A DNA stretch of 64,000 nt, taken from assembly GCA_016584305.1 (NCBI GenBank), contig JACEEZ010019116.1:1-64000 (forward strand). The letters run 5' to 3'. The notes under the pieces are model-generated. The model was not told the DNA's origin. It made no database searches and saw nothing but the letters and a program-made list of their open reading frames with translations. Below are positions 11,809 through 23,304 of this stretch, in pieces. The translations under genes were made by a program, and so were the position numbers. Source of the stretch: Chionoecetes opilio. Lineage: Eukaryota; Arthropoda; Malacostraca; Decapoda; Majidae. Position 1 is the first letter of the stretch, and the number at the start of each line of letters is the position of its first letter.

Positions 11809-13056
11809 CAGGGAGGTCCCGTTATACGAGCATTCGGTTTTACGAGAATCCGATGATACGAGATGTGTAAATTAGGGTCTATTTCAAATACGAGATCGAA
11901 AATCCAATGATACGACATTCAAAAATGGGGGGAGTAAAATTTTTCGAGTTCAAAATGCGTGCCCTACCACTCCCAGGTGAACAAACGGGGATTTGGGTTT
12001 ACCCCAGTGAGGTCACCCTAGCAAACCGTGACTTGAAGGGTAATTAAGGGATATGGCGCGGCCTGACATTTAGGGGGAATTAGCAGGTGTTGCAGCCCCA
12101 AACCCTTGGGACCGCAGTCAGGTCACCCCTAGAAAGGCATGACCTGAAGGATAATTAAGTTTATGGCGCGGCCTGCCCCTTTGGGGGTAATTACCCCAGG
12201 TGTGCGGCCCCAACCTTGGGACCCCTACACTACCCTCTCTTGTATCACGCGGCTTCCCCTACATTACAACATCTTTTTTGCTTGTTATGCATGTTTTGTT
12301 TAAATTAATGTGCAGTTTTTTTATTTTGTGTGCTATTTTCCCCTTTCAGAAGCTTTTTCTACAGAATAGGTAGTACAGTATGGGTAATATAGACGCTGTG
12401 TGTTTGGGTTTTGTTTGTTATAACAGGAGAACCTCGTTTATCCGGCCCCCCACCGGGGGGGGAGCGCATGCCGGATAACTCATTTTGCCGTTGTTTTTGA
12501 GTTATCTTATGGAATCCCCCAAAATCCCTTTTTTTTTTTTTTTTTTTTTTTTTTCCCTCACAAGGGCACAACAAGGGCACAACAAAAATGGGTAACACAA
12601 AGGCCGCTTAGTTGCCAGTCCCTATAAAAAAGACAGTCAGAGAATAAAATAAAAAGTGGGGTGAGCCAATTTTAGTTCGGGAGGGTCTTGTTACTCTTCT
12701 TTTGAAAAGATGTAAGTCATAGGAAAGTGGAAAAATAGAAACAGGAAGAGAGTTTCCAGAGTTTATCAGTGGGAAAAAAAAAAAAAAAAAAAAAAAAAAA
12801 CCAAAAAAAAAAAAGCCTGGGTCGAATAGTGCCGTTGTTTTGAGGCTGCCGTTGTTTTAAAAAGCCGGGTTTAAACGAGGTTCTCCTGTAGTTTATTTTA
12901 GCTTGAAAAAAAAAAAAAAAAATTTTTTTTTTTATTGAGGGGGCCCTGGAACCAAAAACCTTATTTTACCTTTATATGTTTTTCTTATGGGGGATTTGCT
13001 TTAAAGAGTAGCCAGGTGGAACCAAAACCCCTGCCTGTTCTTGGGGGGACCTCCCT
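11809..13056. mobile_element. A2: family A element in L1, itself split by K2
   Basis: Begins TA-CAGGGAGGTCCCGTTATACG and ends GGGGGGACCTCCCTTA. It contains the family's internal direct repeats of about 120 bp (GTGACCTGAAGGGTAATTAAG-like blocks at about 12030 and 12145). K2 (12424-12888) is inserted where intact copy A4 reads GCTATGGTTTATTTTAGC, giving a TA duplication. Confidence 0.75.
12424..12888 (-). mobile_element. K2: TIR element nested in A2
   Basis: TIRs CAGGAGAACCTCGTTTATCC and its complement AACGAGGTTCTCCTG, at a TA site. The interior matches K1 almost throughout: poly(T), the LINE tail GGGTAACACAAAGGCC on the complement, AAACAGGAAGAGAGTTTCCAG, then poly(A). K1 and K2 therefore share the same captured LINE end. 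Confidence 0.75.
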
Positions 13057-14800
13057 TATAGATATTGGTATTTTTTTTGGGGAGTGGGCTTTTCAAAAGC
13101 CCTAGGGCTCTTCCCCCTCATTCGTGTAGCTTTCTTATTCTGGTTTTTGAGCCCCATTCCCCAGGGGCGCAAATTTAAATTTTTGGGCATTACACATAGT
13201 ACCGAAATTTTACCGTTATTTCAGCCAGAAAGTTTTAATTTTGGGAAAACAAATTTGGTTAAGTTTGGTTAATTACGGTGGGGGTTTTGTTTTTAAAACG
13301 AGATATGAAAAAAACGAAAATACCCATAAATGGGAGTGTGGAAAAAATAGCAATGTTTGCGGGGGGGGGAGACCTGGAGGGCGGTTGACCCCCCCCCCAC
13401 ACCATACATATAAAAAAAATTGATTTCCGCAAAAAAGGAGCCAGAAAATTTAAAAAACACAAAAAACTATTCAGGGGGGACTAAGTTTCGGCCTCGAAAT
13501 CGGGGTTGTCCCAAATAACAAAAATTCACGAAGATTTAGGGTTAACATGTAAGGAACCATCTCTCCTTGTTATTTTTGGGGAATTGTTAAGGGGGCACCT
13601 TTTCGGGATCGACAAAATTTTTCCCGGTTTGCACCTATGAAATATATCACAGTCACGAGGGTTTTTTTAGTCTTTTTCAAGAAGGTACAGGTGAAGGCTG
13701 GTTCACACTCTGAAATCACGGCAGTGTTTCCGTCAGCCGTGCCTTGTATTCACACTATTCGTCACGGTTCCGTCATTTTCGGCAGTTCCTGCTCACCCTC
13801 TAAGCAGACATGGTGCCTCAGAGGCTATGGTTGAAGAAATTTGCATTAAATAGCACTTCTGTTGGATGAGAAGAGGAGTTGAACTCTAAAAGACAGTTTT
13901 GGGTACATAGCCTTTGAGAAAACTACAATTATCAGCACGGCACAGTCTCATTAGTTTAAATATTCTTCCCCAAACCGTTACATGACAGACGGTGATGTAT
14001 TGGAGCCGTGACAGCGGCGCACCGTTTAGTGTAAACATGTCTATTTGTTTGAATGTAAGAAATTATAACGGATGTGATGAGATGGTGCCGTGTCACCATG
14101 ATGGTGATGGTGTGATTCGGCCTCGAGGCGGACAGTGTGGCGCCGTGATGGTCTTGGTCTTGGTGTACCGTGTGGAAGACTTGTCCTACAGGTACCATTG
14201 CAGCCTTTTTATTAGCACTCTTTCATACAGTTTCCTTATCCTTAGAGGTACAGGGGTGAGGATTGAGGGGTCAAGGTGGTACAAAGGCCTATGATGTCTC
14301 CTATCCCACCTTGCTTACCACTGTAGCGGCGCTAACCACACACACGCACATACACACCTGCATCGGCTTAGGCCACCCCCCTGTCTGGGACCAGGATTAG
14401 AGGCCCGAGGGTGACCTGACGCTGACCTGACTTGTCCTCGCCGACACAACTGCAACTCAGCCAGTAAATTTGTCAGCCAGGACACACACACACACAAACA
14501 CGGCCGCACCTCTTGTCCCCCCCTGTACAAAAGACTCCTTTTTCAAATAAACAACAACCACGATCCCTCTTCCATCCTTTTGGGGTATGCGACTCCCCCA
14601 AAATTTTTACCCTTCCCTCTCCCGCTCACACTCCTTTAAAAAAAAATTTAACAACGCTCTTTTTTTTCATATTCCATTTATCAAATATCATTCCAGTGAA
14701 AAATTCCATACCATTTTTTTTGCCTCCCTTCTATCATTCCCTTAACGGGTTTTGTCATTGTGTGGGGGGCGAGGTGAAGCGGTTAAAAGGGGACATTTAA

Positions 14801-16311
14801 AATGGTGAAATTTTTTTCTTTTTCGGGGGGGGGGGAGGTTGAATGGAGAAGGGGGGGGCGGCCCATTAATCCCTTTTAAGGAAAACCGAGTTGAGTTTTT
14901 AAAAGAAGAGAGCGGGGGGGGTTATTTTTTAGGGTTTGGGGGCAACAACGCTACTTGTTTCCCCACCATTTTTCCAACCCAATTTTGAGAGGGGGAGGTT
15001 CCCATAAAAGCCCCTTTTGGTAAAGGGGGAACCAGATCGGTTGAAATTGGGTCTTTTTCAAATAAGATAAAATATGATACCATTTTCAATGGTTGGTAAA
15101 ATTACAATTTCAAAATCCGCCCCTTTAAACCCTCCAGTGGACCCCTTTTTTGCCTCATGGGGTCCCCCCTAAAACCCTGACCTGGGGTTTTTTAGTAATC
15201 GGGCCCTTTTATTTTAGGTTTAAATTTTTTTAAATTAGCTCGGGACCCCTGAGGGTTTTATATGGGGTTTTTGGCTTTTGGGGGTTTTGGGGTTGGAGGG
15301 TCGGCCCCCCCTTGGGGGGGGGGGGGGGGCTCCCCCCTTTCTCTTTTTGCGGGGTTTTTTTTAAAATTTTTCGGTTTTGGGGGCCCTTTGTCGGATTGTT
15401 TAGGGGGGTTTTTTTTTGGGGGAAAAAAAATAAGCATTCCCTTTGGTTTATAAGTTTCAAAATGGGTTTTAAAAAAGTGGAAAGGGTTTGGTTTATCATG
15501 GGGGATCAAATCCGAAAGGGGGAATTTTTAATGGCCGGGCCCGATTTTTTAAAAAATTTGGGTTTTGGAAAATTACCCGGGGGTTTACCCCCAAGGGGTC
15601 CGGGGTTTTCTTCCCTTAAATTTTAGGGGAAAAAGGGGGGGGGGGGGGACCCACACCACCTTCTCTTGAAGGGTTAATTTACAATTTTTTTCTTTTTTGG
15701 GGGGTTTTTTTTTTTGGGCCCCAAATTTTGTTCACTTTTTTTTTTTCCCAAAAATATACATGGGGGTTTTAAACCCTTTTGGTTTGGGTTTGCTTGTTTT
15801 TTTGGGGAAAAAATTTTTTTTTGGGGTTTTTTTTTTTTAATTTTTTTTTCTTTTTTTATTTTTCCTTATTTGGGGTTTTTTTCGGTTTTTTTTTCCCCGG
15901 GGTAAAGGTGTACCTTGGGTCCTTTTTTTGTTCTGTTGAAAAGTTTAAAACCTTTTTTTGTTTTTTTTTTTTTTTAAAGGTTTTGTTTTCCCCCACCCCC
16001 TTTGCTTTTTGGCCCCTTTGACCATAATTTTTCATTTTTTTTTGGGAAAATTTTGCTTATGGGGAAAATGGTTTAAAATTTAAAAAAAAAATTTTAAAAA
16101 AAATTTTATAAATTATTTAAAAAAATTAAATTTTTTATTAAAATAAAATTCAAAATATTAAAAATTTTTTTAAAATATAAATTTTTTATTTTTTAAAAAA
16201 ATTTTTAAAAATTTTTTTAAAATAATTTTTTTATTTAAAAAAATTTTATTTTAAAAAATTATATATATATATATATATAATATATATATTTATAATATAT
16301 ATATATTTTAT
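14801..16311. other. Unreadable low-complexity block
   Basis: Long alternating runs of G, T, C and A with almost no ordinary sequence, ending in TA-rich sequence (16070-16310). Several open frames cross it, but their proteins are strings of F, G, P and K, which are artefacts of the runs. It probably represents failed consensus and not real structure. Confidence 0.6.
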
Positions 16312-18310
16312 ATACCGTTTTTCCCGGTGCATATACGCACCTCCGCTTAAAGACCACCCCTATTTACAAGGGGGTTTTTTTAAAAAAAAATAAAATATTG
16401 GTGTTTTTAGGGAAAAAATAAATTTCGTAAATTTAAAGTTATTAAAAAAAAAAAGGATTTGTAGGGGAAAAAACAAAGGGTTTGAGAAATGTACCTAAAT
16501 AAAATTTTTCACAGTGCCGTGTGTGAATGAAAAATTTAAAAATTTATATTAAAAAAGTAAGGGAAGACGGTAATAAAATGGTAAAAATATTGAAACCCCC
16601 CACGAAGATATTCAAATATTTTGCACCTATACATAAGTTTTAGTTTTAAGTTGCAGGTATGCCTTTGTTGCTTTTCTGCATTGTTTAGACTTTGGGAAAT
16701 TTGAAGTTAGATTTTGGTAATTTTGGTAGTGGGCTTCAAAAGTTCAAGATTTTACCTACACCATCGTGTATTTTCTTCATTTGATTTTGAGCCCCTTTTT
16801 CCCTGGGGAAATTGAATAAAAAGGAATTACACGTAGTACCGAAATCTATCGTTATTTCGCCAAAAAAGTTAATTTAGGTTAAATCAAATTAGGTTAGGTT
16901 AGAGGGGGTTTGGTTTATAAAGATGAATGAGAAAAAAACGAATATTAAATAATATGACAGTTGAAAAGGTTAGAAATTTGCGGGGGCGGACCGGGAGGGC
17001 GGTTCCCCCCCCCCCCCCACAACACATGTAAACAAACTTTGATTCCGCCCCAAAAAAGAGACCAGATTAATTCAAACACATAAAAAACTATCAGGGGACT
17101 AAGTTTGGGCCTCGAAATGGTGGTTGCCCAAATAACTAAATTTACAAGATATTTATTTAAACCTGTCTGAAAGGGTAGCCATCTCTCCTTTGTTGTTATG
17201 TTGAAATTGTTGAAGGGCCCCGTTTCGGGACGACGATTTTTGCCGGGTTTTTAACACCTATGAATCTATCACAGTCCGGGGTTTTGATTATCTCTTCAGG
17301 AAGGGCAGGGAAAGGCTGGTTCATATCTGAAATCCGGACGTTCCACCGTGTTTGTATTCACACTATTTTCAGGGTTTTCCGTCATTTTCGGCATTTCCTG
17401 TCACCCCTAAACAGACGGTGCCTCAGGGAGGGTTAAAGGAAATTTGCTTAATAGACTTTAGTGGATAAAAGAAAGGATTTGAAACTCTAAAAAACTTTTT
17501 TTGGGTACAAAAGCCCTTGAAAAAAACGATGTTATCAGCACGGCACAGTCTCTTTCGTTAAAATATTTTTCCCCAAAAAACCGTTACGTGACGGACGGTG
17601 GTTTTTGGGCCGTGAGGCGGCGCACCTTTTTGTGTAACACGTCTTTTTGTTTGAATGTAAAAAATTCTAAGGATGTGATGAGAGGTCCCGTGCACCATGA
17701 TGGTATGGTGTGACCCGGCCTTGAGGCGGACGATGTGGCGCCATGAGGGGTCTTGGTCTTGGTGACCATGGGAAGCTTTTGCCCGGTTACTTTCTACCGT
17801 TGCACCTTTTTACTAGCACCTTTCATACATTTTTCCTTATCCTAGAGGTACAGGGGTGAGGATTGGGGGGTCGGTGGTAAAAGCCCTATGCTTCTCCATC
17901 CCACCTTGGTTAAACCACTGTAGAAAGCGCTAAAACAAACCCAACACACACACCGCATGGGTTTAGGCCACCCCCCCTGTCGGGACCAGGATTATGGGTG
18001 ACCTGACCTGACCTGATTGTCCTCGCCGACACAACTGCAACACCAGCCAGGTAATTCAGTCAGACGGACACCAAGACAACCCCGCCCAGCACCTTTATCC
18101 CCACTTGTAAATCTCGCTGTCAAAAAAATACGAACCACGATGCCCTTTTTTCATCCTTGTGTTATAGCAACTCCCCAAGATACTACACCTTCCTCTCACC
18201 GCTCACCCTAAAAAAAAAACTTTAACATTCTTTGATTCACTATTCCCTTTATCAACAAAAACTCATTCCAGCGAAAATTCCATCACCATTTTCTGCCTCC
18301 CTTCTACATC
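16312..18310. repeat. L2: second copy of repeat L
   Basis: Collinear with L1 over about 2 kb and without the A2 insertion: the sequence GAAATTTGAAGTTAG...GGTAGTGGGCTTCAAAAG near 16700-16740 matches L1 on both sides of A2. It shares the CACACTATT and CGTCATTTTCGGCA blocks (about 17350-17395), the CCGTTACGTGACGGACGG block (17581) and the CTGTCGGGACCAGGATTA block (17977). Frames are broken everywhere. Confidence 0.6.
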
Positions 18311-18907
18311 TCCTTCCAACTGTTGGTCAATTTTGTGGCCCCGGCGGAAAAGCGGGGTTTAAAGGGTACAACTAATATGCGGGAGTTGGGCTTTTTCCCG
18401 GGTGCGGGGATGACTGTGGTAAGACCCATGGTGGGGCGCGGGGGCGTCCCCCGAGGAAGTATCCCGGTGAAACAGCAACCTGAAATATCAAGACGTTTTA
18501 CCATGGACAGCAGCGGGGTGTGGATGTGTTTCATCTGAACGGGCCCCTTGGCAGCAACAACCGCAATCTTGTTGCCCCAGCTCTTTTTTCTCTTAAAATC
18601 CAAAACTTTTCTTAGTATTATGCATTACTGTTGTAACACATTTTTAATTTGGGGGGTTCAGGGACTACTGCTCAACACAGATCACTCAGACCCCCTTTAG
18701 TAATCCCCACCGGGGTTTTTTGCATTTCTGCCGACCCTATCAATAATATGGCCCCCTTAGAGCAGGGTGAACTTTGCTTCCTTTTTTTTAAGGGAAAAAA
18801 ATGCCCTCTTTGCCGGGAAAAAACGGTTTAAAATATATTATATTAATTATAAATATTTTAAAAAATATATATTATAAAAAATATAAAATTTTATATATAT
18901 AAAATAT
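18311..18907. other. Unassigned sequence after L2
   Basis: Moderately GC-rich to 18600, then AT-rich, ending in (TA)-rich sequence. Open frames on both strands near 18304-18603 are mutual shadows without known motifs. It may continue L, but L1 is unreadable at the matching place. Confidence 0.35.
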
Positions 18908-19000
18908 AACACAAACCCCGATTTCCCCCCGGGCCCCGATTTTCCCCGGATACGGATTTTCCGGATAAAAAACCGAGGTTTTGGGGGTAGTCAGTTTGGG

Positions 19001-19035
<35 letters not shown>

Positions 19036-19610
19036 CCGTTTAAATGTGGTCCTTTGTAAATTGACCAAGTTGTCCGGCGGTTCGAGTGCTCCTGTCACCC
19101 CTTGTCAGGTCCGCCCCTCCCGCCAGGGGGCAGCATGCTAGCGGTCGTATTGTTTTCATTGGGCACAAACTAGGTTAAATGCACGCCTCCGTCTACCTGA
19201 CTCCCACTTCCCCCCGGTCAAGAAATTTCTGGACTATTTAACACTTTCTGCGCCCCCCGCCCGGTGGCAGCATGCTCAGCGGTGTATTTTTTACATTTGG
19301 GCACACGACACTCACAGTTCCCTGCAAAGCCCCGTTGCCCCTGACCCCCACTGCCCTGGTGCGGAACGTCCTTGAGATTTGAACACTTTTCGCTGCCTCC
19401 CGCCAGGTGGCTGCATGTTCGCGGACGTAAAAGTCCGCGGGGGGGTAGTTTTATTGTCGTTGCCCGGGCGTAAATACTAGGTAGAAAAGTCCCGGGGGTG
19501 GTAAGGCATGGATAATAATGATTATTTTTTTTTTAAAAAGCGATTCCGGCTTTTGCGGTTCCCGGACCAGTGTCCCCCCCTATTTTGTCCGGGAAACGAG
19601 GTTTGTGTGT
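18908..19610 (+). mobile_element. G2: first of three successive G elements
   Basis: Ends CACAAACCCCGATTTCCCC and GTCCGGGAAACGAGGTTTGTGTG. It contains a poly(T) of about 33 bases (19002-19035) and two and a half copies of the LINE-derived unit (CGCCAGGGGGCAGCATGC at 19120, CCGGTGGCAGCATGC at 19261, CGCCAGGTGGCTGCATG at 19402). Same orientation as G3 and G4. Low-quality runs break all frames. Confidence 0.7.
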
Positions 19611-19692
19611 GTTATTATATAAATATTTTATATATAATAAAATATTAAAATATATATATTAAATAATAATTTTATAATATATATATAATATA

Positions 19693-20687
19693 CACAAACC
19701 CCGATTTTCCCGACCCCCATTCCCGGATATCGGATTTGTGGTCAAAATCCGAGGTCCGGGGGGTTTTGCAATAGGTCCCGGACAAATGCCTGGTCCAGTC
19801 CGTAAAAACGACAAAGTTGTCCGGGGGTTGAGGTCTCCTGTCACCCATAGGTCAGTGTCCGCGCCTCCCGCCAGGTGGAGCATGCCCAGGGGTATTTTTT
19901 AAAATTTTGGGGACAAGAACTCCCCGGTTAACCTGCACCACCTCGTCAGTCCCCGACCCCCACTGCCCGGTGCAGGAAAGTCTCTGAGACATTTAACACT
20001 TTTGCTGCAGTGTCCGCGCTTCCACTCCCCCCATGTGGGGCTACGCCCCCCAACTCCTACCCCCAAAAGTCACCATCTTTGACCGTCCACCCTGCTGGCG
20101 GGGGCTGGCCTACACCCGTGACAGCATGTAGCGGTGTATTTTTTACATTTTGGGGACACGACACCCCCGGTTTTACCTGCCCCGGCCCCCGTAGTCTCCG
20201 ACCCCCCCCTGCCCCTGGGCAGGAAAGTCTTTGAGACTATTTAACACTTCTGCTGCAGTTCAGCGCTTTCCTGCCCCCCGTATAGTGCTACGCCCCCCCA
20301 ACTCCTCACCCGAAAAACGCCCCCGGAATGCCAAAACCCTTGGGGCGGCGGCTGGGGTCCCCCCCTCCCGGCAACACACTGTCAACCCCCTCACCTGTGC
20401 CTTCCTGAGGAAGACAGGTCAACTACAGCGCCTGTGATAGCATCCTAGGACATCACCAGGGATCATAGTGTTCCCCAAGGGATCCTCGTAGCCCTAAAAA
20501 CAACAACAAAGTGACGTAAAAGTCTGCGGCGAGGTAGTTGATATTGGCGGTTGCCGGACAGTAAATACTAGAGTAGGATAAACGTTCAGGGGTGGGTAAT
20601 GGCCTTGGACTGTTGCGTTTTCCCGGACGTTTGCGGTTCCCGGACCAGTGCTCCCCCCTATTAGTCCGGGAAAATGAGGGTTGTGTG
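19693..20687 (+). mobile_element. G3: G element with LINE 3' end retained
   Basis: Ends at TA dinucleotides with CACAAACCCCGATTTTCCC and GAAAATGAGGGTTGTGTG. Unlike G2, G5 and G7 it lacks the poly(T) tract. It keeps the LINE C-terminus (TCAFLRKTGQLQRL then a stop at about 20397-20438) and the LINE 3' UTR ending CCCTAAAAACAACAACAAAG (20492-20511), after which the DNA transposon sequence resumes at GACGTAAAAGTC. Confidence 0.75.
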
Positions 20688-20721
20688 TATATATCTATCT
20701 ATCTATCTATTATATATATAT

Positions 20722-20756
<35 letters not shown>

Positions 20757-20808
20757 TAAATATATACACACAACCCTCGTTTTCCCGGACTATATATATA
20801 TATATATA
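20688..20808. repeat. TATC/TA microsatellite with a stray G end
   Basis: (ATCT)n and (TA)n from 20690 to 20766, then a 24-bp G terminus (CACACAACCCTCGTTTTCCC, 20767) ending at GGAC, then (TA)n into G4. The isolated terminus suggests a G element that was deleted or never complete. Confidence 0.8.
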
Positions 20809-21774
20809 CACACAGCCCTCGTTTTCCCGGATATCGGATTTGCCGGACAAAATCTGAGGTCCGGGGATATGTCAGAGTCCCGGACAAATGCTTGATCTAG
20901 TCCGTAAATCGACAAAGTTGTCCGGCGGTCCGAGCATCTCCTGTCACCCCTGGTCAGTGTCCGTGCCTCCCGTCAGGTGGCAGCATGCTCAGCGGTCGTA
21001 TTGTTTACATTTGGGCACAAGAAACCCTCACGGTTCACCTGCACCGCCTCCGTCAGTCCCCTGACCCCCACTGCCCCTGGTGCAGGAACGTCTCTGAGAC
21101 TATTGAACACTTTCTGCTGCAGTGTCAGCGCTTCCACTCCCACCATGTAGTGCTATGCTCTCAATTCCTCACCCTGAACGTCGCCACTTTGACCAGCCCA
21201 CCCTGCTGGCAGCGGCTGGCGTCCACCCAGGTGGCAGCCATGGTCAGCAGTCGTATTGTTTATATTTGGGCACAAGACACTCACGGTTCACCTGCATCGC
21301 CTTCGTTAGTCCACCGACCCCCACTGCCCTGGTGCAGGAACTTCTCTGAGACTATTGAACACTTTCTGCTGCAGTGTCAGCGCTTCCACTCCCATCGTGT
21401 AGTGCTACGCTCTCAACTCCTCACCCTGAACGTCGGCGGCGGCTGGCGTCCACCCCTCCCAGCAACATGCTGTCATCCGCCTCACCTGTGCCTTCCGAGG
21501 AAGACAGGTCAACTACAGCGCCTGTGATAGCATCATAGGACATCACCAGGGCTCAAAGTGTTCCCCAAGGATCCTCGCAGCCCTAAAAACAACAACAAAG
21601 TGACGTAAAAGTCCGCGGTGGGGTAGTTGATATTGGTGGTTGCTGGACAGTAAATACTAGAGTAGGATAAACGTCCGGGGGTGGGTAATGGCTTCGGACT
21701 TTTGCGATTCCCGGACGTTTGCGATTCATGGACCAGTGCTCCCCCCATTAGTCCGGGAAAACGAGGTTTGTGTG
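20809..21774 (+). mobile_element. G4: best-preserved G element
   Basis: TIRs CACACAGCCCTCGTTTTCCC and GTCCGGGAAAACGAGGTTTG, in (TA)n. From the left: terminal block, GTTGTCCGGCGGTCCGAGC, two tandem copies of the LINE-derived unit in an open frame (20985-21527), LINE 3' UTR ending AAAAACAACAACAAAG, GACGTAAAAGTCCGCGGTGG, then the right terminal block with repeated CCGGACGTTTGCG motifs. The clean sequence makes this the reference copy for the family in this window. Confidence 0.85.
20985..21527 (+). pseudogene. Duplicated LINE RT C-terminal zinc-knuckle region inside G4
   Basis: A 180-codon open frame contains twice the motif HLHRLRQSPDPHCPWC, then ETIEHFLLQCQRFHSHRVVL (second copy slightly shortened), and ends in RKTGQLQRL then a stop. 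The CxxC...H...C pattern in a SP.CPWC...ETIEHFLL.C context is typical of the zinc-binding region that closes the reverse transcriptase ORF of jockey/CR1-like LINEs. No RT catalytic domain is present. Each copy is preceded by SGRIVYIWAQ(D/E)T, which comes from the junction with the repeat unit. The frame has no proper start (first ATG lies in the repeat junction), so translation is unlikely. It is better seen as captured DNA that happens to remain open. Confidence 0.75.
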
Positions 21775-22391
21775 TATATAAAGTAGATTTTCGATTTAAC
21801 GGACCTCGGGTTAACGGACTTCGGATTTAACGGACTCCATTTGCGTGACAAGTTTGCGGGCAAGAATGGCATGCCAGACCGCCTATAGCAGCTCGAATTG
21901 TCAACTCAAACATAATTTTATTATTTTCTCATTTTATTTTGGAATGCTTGTTTTTTAAGGAGTTTTAATATATCAGATATTAATATATATAAGGAAGGAG
22001 CCTGTGCTGCTAGTGATTTAGTGGTAGAAGTTTTAGTTGTTTAAAATAGTGATTATTAGTGGTAGAAGATTTAGTTGTTTAAAATAGTGATTATTAGTGT
22101 TATGGGGTGGTCGCTGCAAGACTGTCCACTGTCACCTCAACACCTTAAAGTAATCGTCCAGACCCATTTTTTCTTTGCATAAATATGTTGAATGATCATT
22201 AAAATACCTAATCCACAAAAATTATTCATTTCCACGACTTATTTCCCCAAAAACATGACTTTTGTAAAAAGCGCGGGAAAAACAACAGCTTTATTCCAGC
22301 CGTGGCGCGAAACTTACTGGTGACGTCAAGTTCGGAAGCTTCCCAGCCCTGCCTGATACAAATACACAGAGAATCAGAAATAAATATAGTA

Positions 22392-23137
22392 CACACAAAC
22401 CTCAATTTCCCGGACCTCCATTTCCCGGATATCGGATTTGCTGGACAAAATCCGAGGTCCGTGGATATGTCAAGAGTCCCGGACATTTTTTTTTTTTTTT
22501 TTTTCTTTTTTACGTTGCAATGCCTGGCCCTGTTCGTAAATTGACAAAGTTGTCCGGCGGCCCGAGTGTCTCCTATCACCCTGGTCAGTGTCCGCGCCCC
22601 CCGCCAGGTGGCAGCATGCTCAGCGGTCGTATTGCTTATATTTGGGCCCACGACACTCACGGTTCACCTGCAAACCTCCGTTAGTCCCCTGACCCCCACT
22701 GCCCCTGGTGCAGGAACGTCTCTGAGACTATTGAATACTTTCTGCTACCTCCCGCCAGGTGGCAGCATGCTCAGCGGTCGTATTGTTTACATTTGGACAC
22801 ACGACACTCACTGTTCACCTGCACCGCCTCCGTTAGTCCCCTGACCCCCACTGCCCCTGGTGCAGGAACGTCTCTTGAGACTATTGAACACTTTCTGCTG
22901 CCTCCCGCCAGGTGGCAGCATGCTCAGCGGACGTAAAAGTCCGCGGCGGGGTAGTTGATATTGGCGGTTGCCGGACAATAAATACTAAAGTAGGATAAAC
23001 GTCCGGGGGTGGGTAATGAACTAAATTGGCTCACCCCTCTTTTTTATTTTATTTCTTACTGTCTTCTTATAGGGATGGAGCTAAGGGGGCCCTTTGTGTT
23101 AACCATTTTTGTTGCCCCCTTTGGCCAGTTCTTTGTC

Positions 23138-23173
<36 letters not shown>

Positions 23174-23261
23174 GCATTCGGACTGTTGAAATTTCCCCGG
23201 ACTTTTGCGGTTCCCGGACCAGTGCTCCCCCCTATTAGTCCGGAAAAAACGAGGTTGTGTG
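22392..23261 (+). mobile_element. G5: G element with poly(T) and LINE-tail insertion
   Basis: TA-CACACAAACCTCAATTTCCC at the left, GAGGTTGTGTG-TA at the right. It has the poly(T) tract (22486-22504), two copies of the LINE-derived unit plus a truncated third (CGCCAGGTGGCAGCATGCTC at 22601, 22748, 22906), and, after GGGGTGGGTAATG, an inserted CR1/L2-like LINE 3' UTR with poly(A) (23017-23170). The LINE stop codon region seen in G3/G4 is missing. Confidence 0.8.
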
Positions 23262-23304
23262 TACTTGAAAATTTTTGGGTGTTTCTGATATATATTTTTT
23301 GTGA

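Larger units (their letters stand above)
11401..14800. repeat. L1: first copy of repeat L, with A2 inserted
   Basis: Starts in CCGGCGCATAAGA...CTCCGTATAAGACGC and is collinear with L2 (16312-18310): the CCTATTTTACAAGG block, GTACCGAAATTTTACCGTTATTTC, the GGCTGGTTCACACTCTGAAA block (13696), the CACCATGATGGTGATGG block and the CTGGGACCAGGATTAGAGG block (14387). Family A copy A2 separates the first 400 bp from the rest. A frame around 13810-13950 reads MVPQRLWLKKFAL, then KRQFWVHSL, which is vaguely like the start of PIF/Harbinger-type proteins, but stops and shifts prevent a firm call. The right end is lost in poor sequence. Confidence 0.55.

Noticed and set aside
15230..16021. Several open frames on both strands, some with proline-rich products
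   Set aside because: They cross runs of G, T and C in unreadable consensus; products are strings of F, G, P and K.
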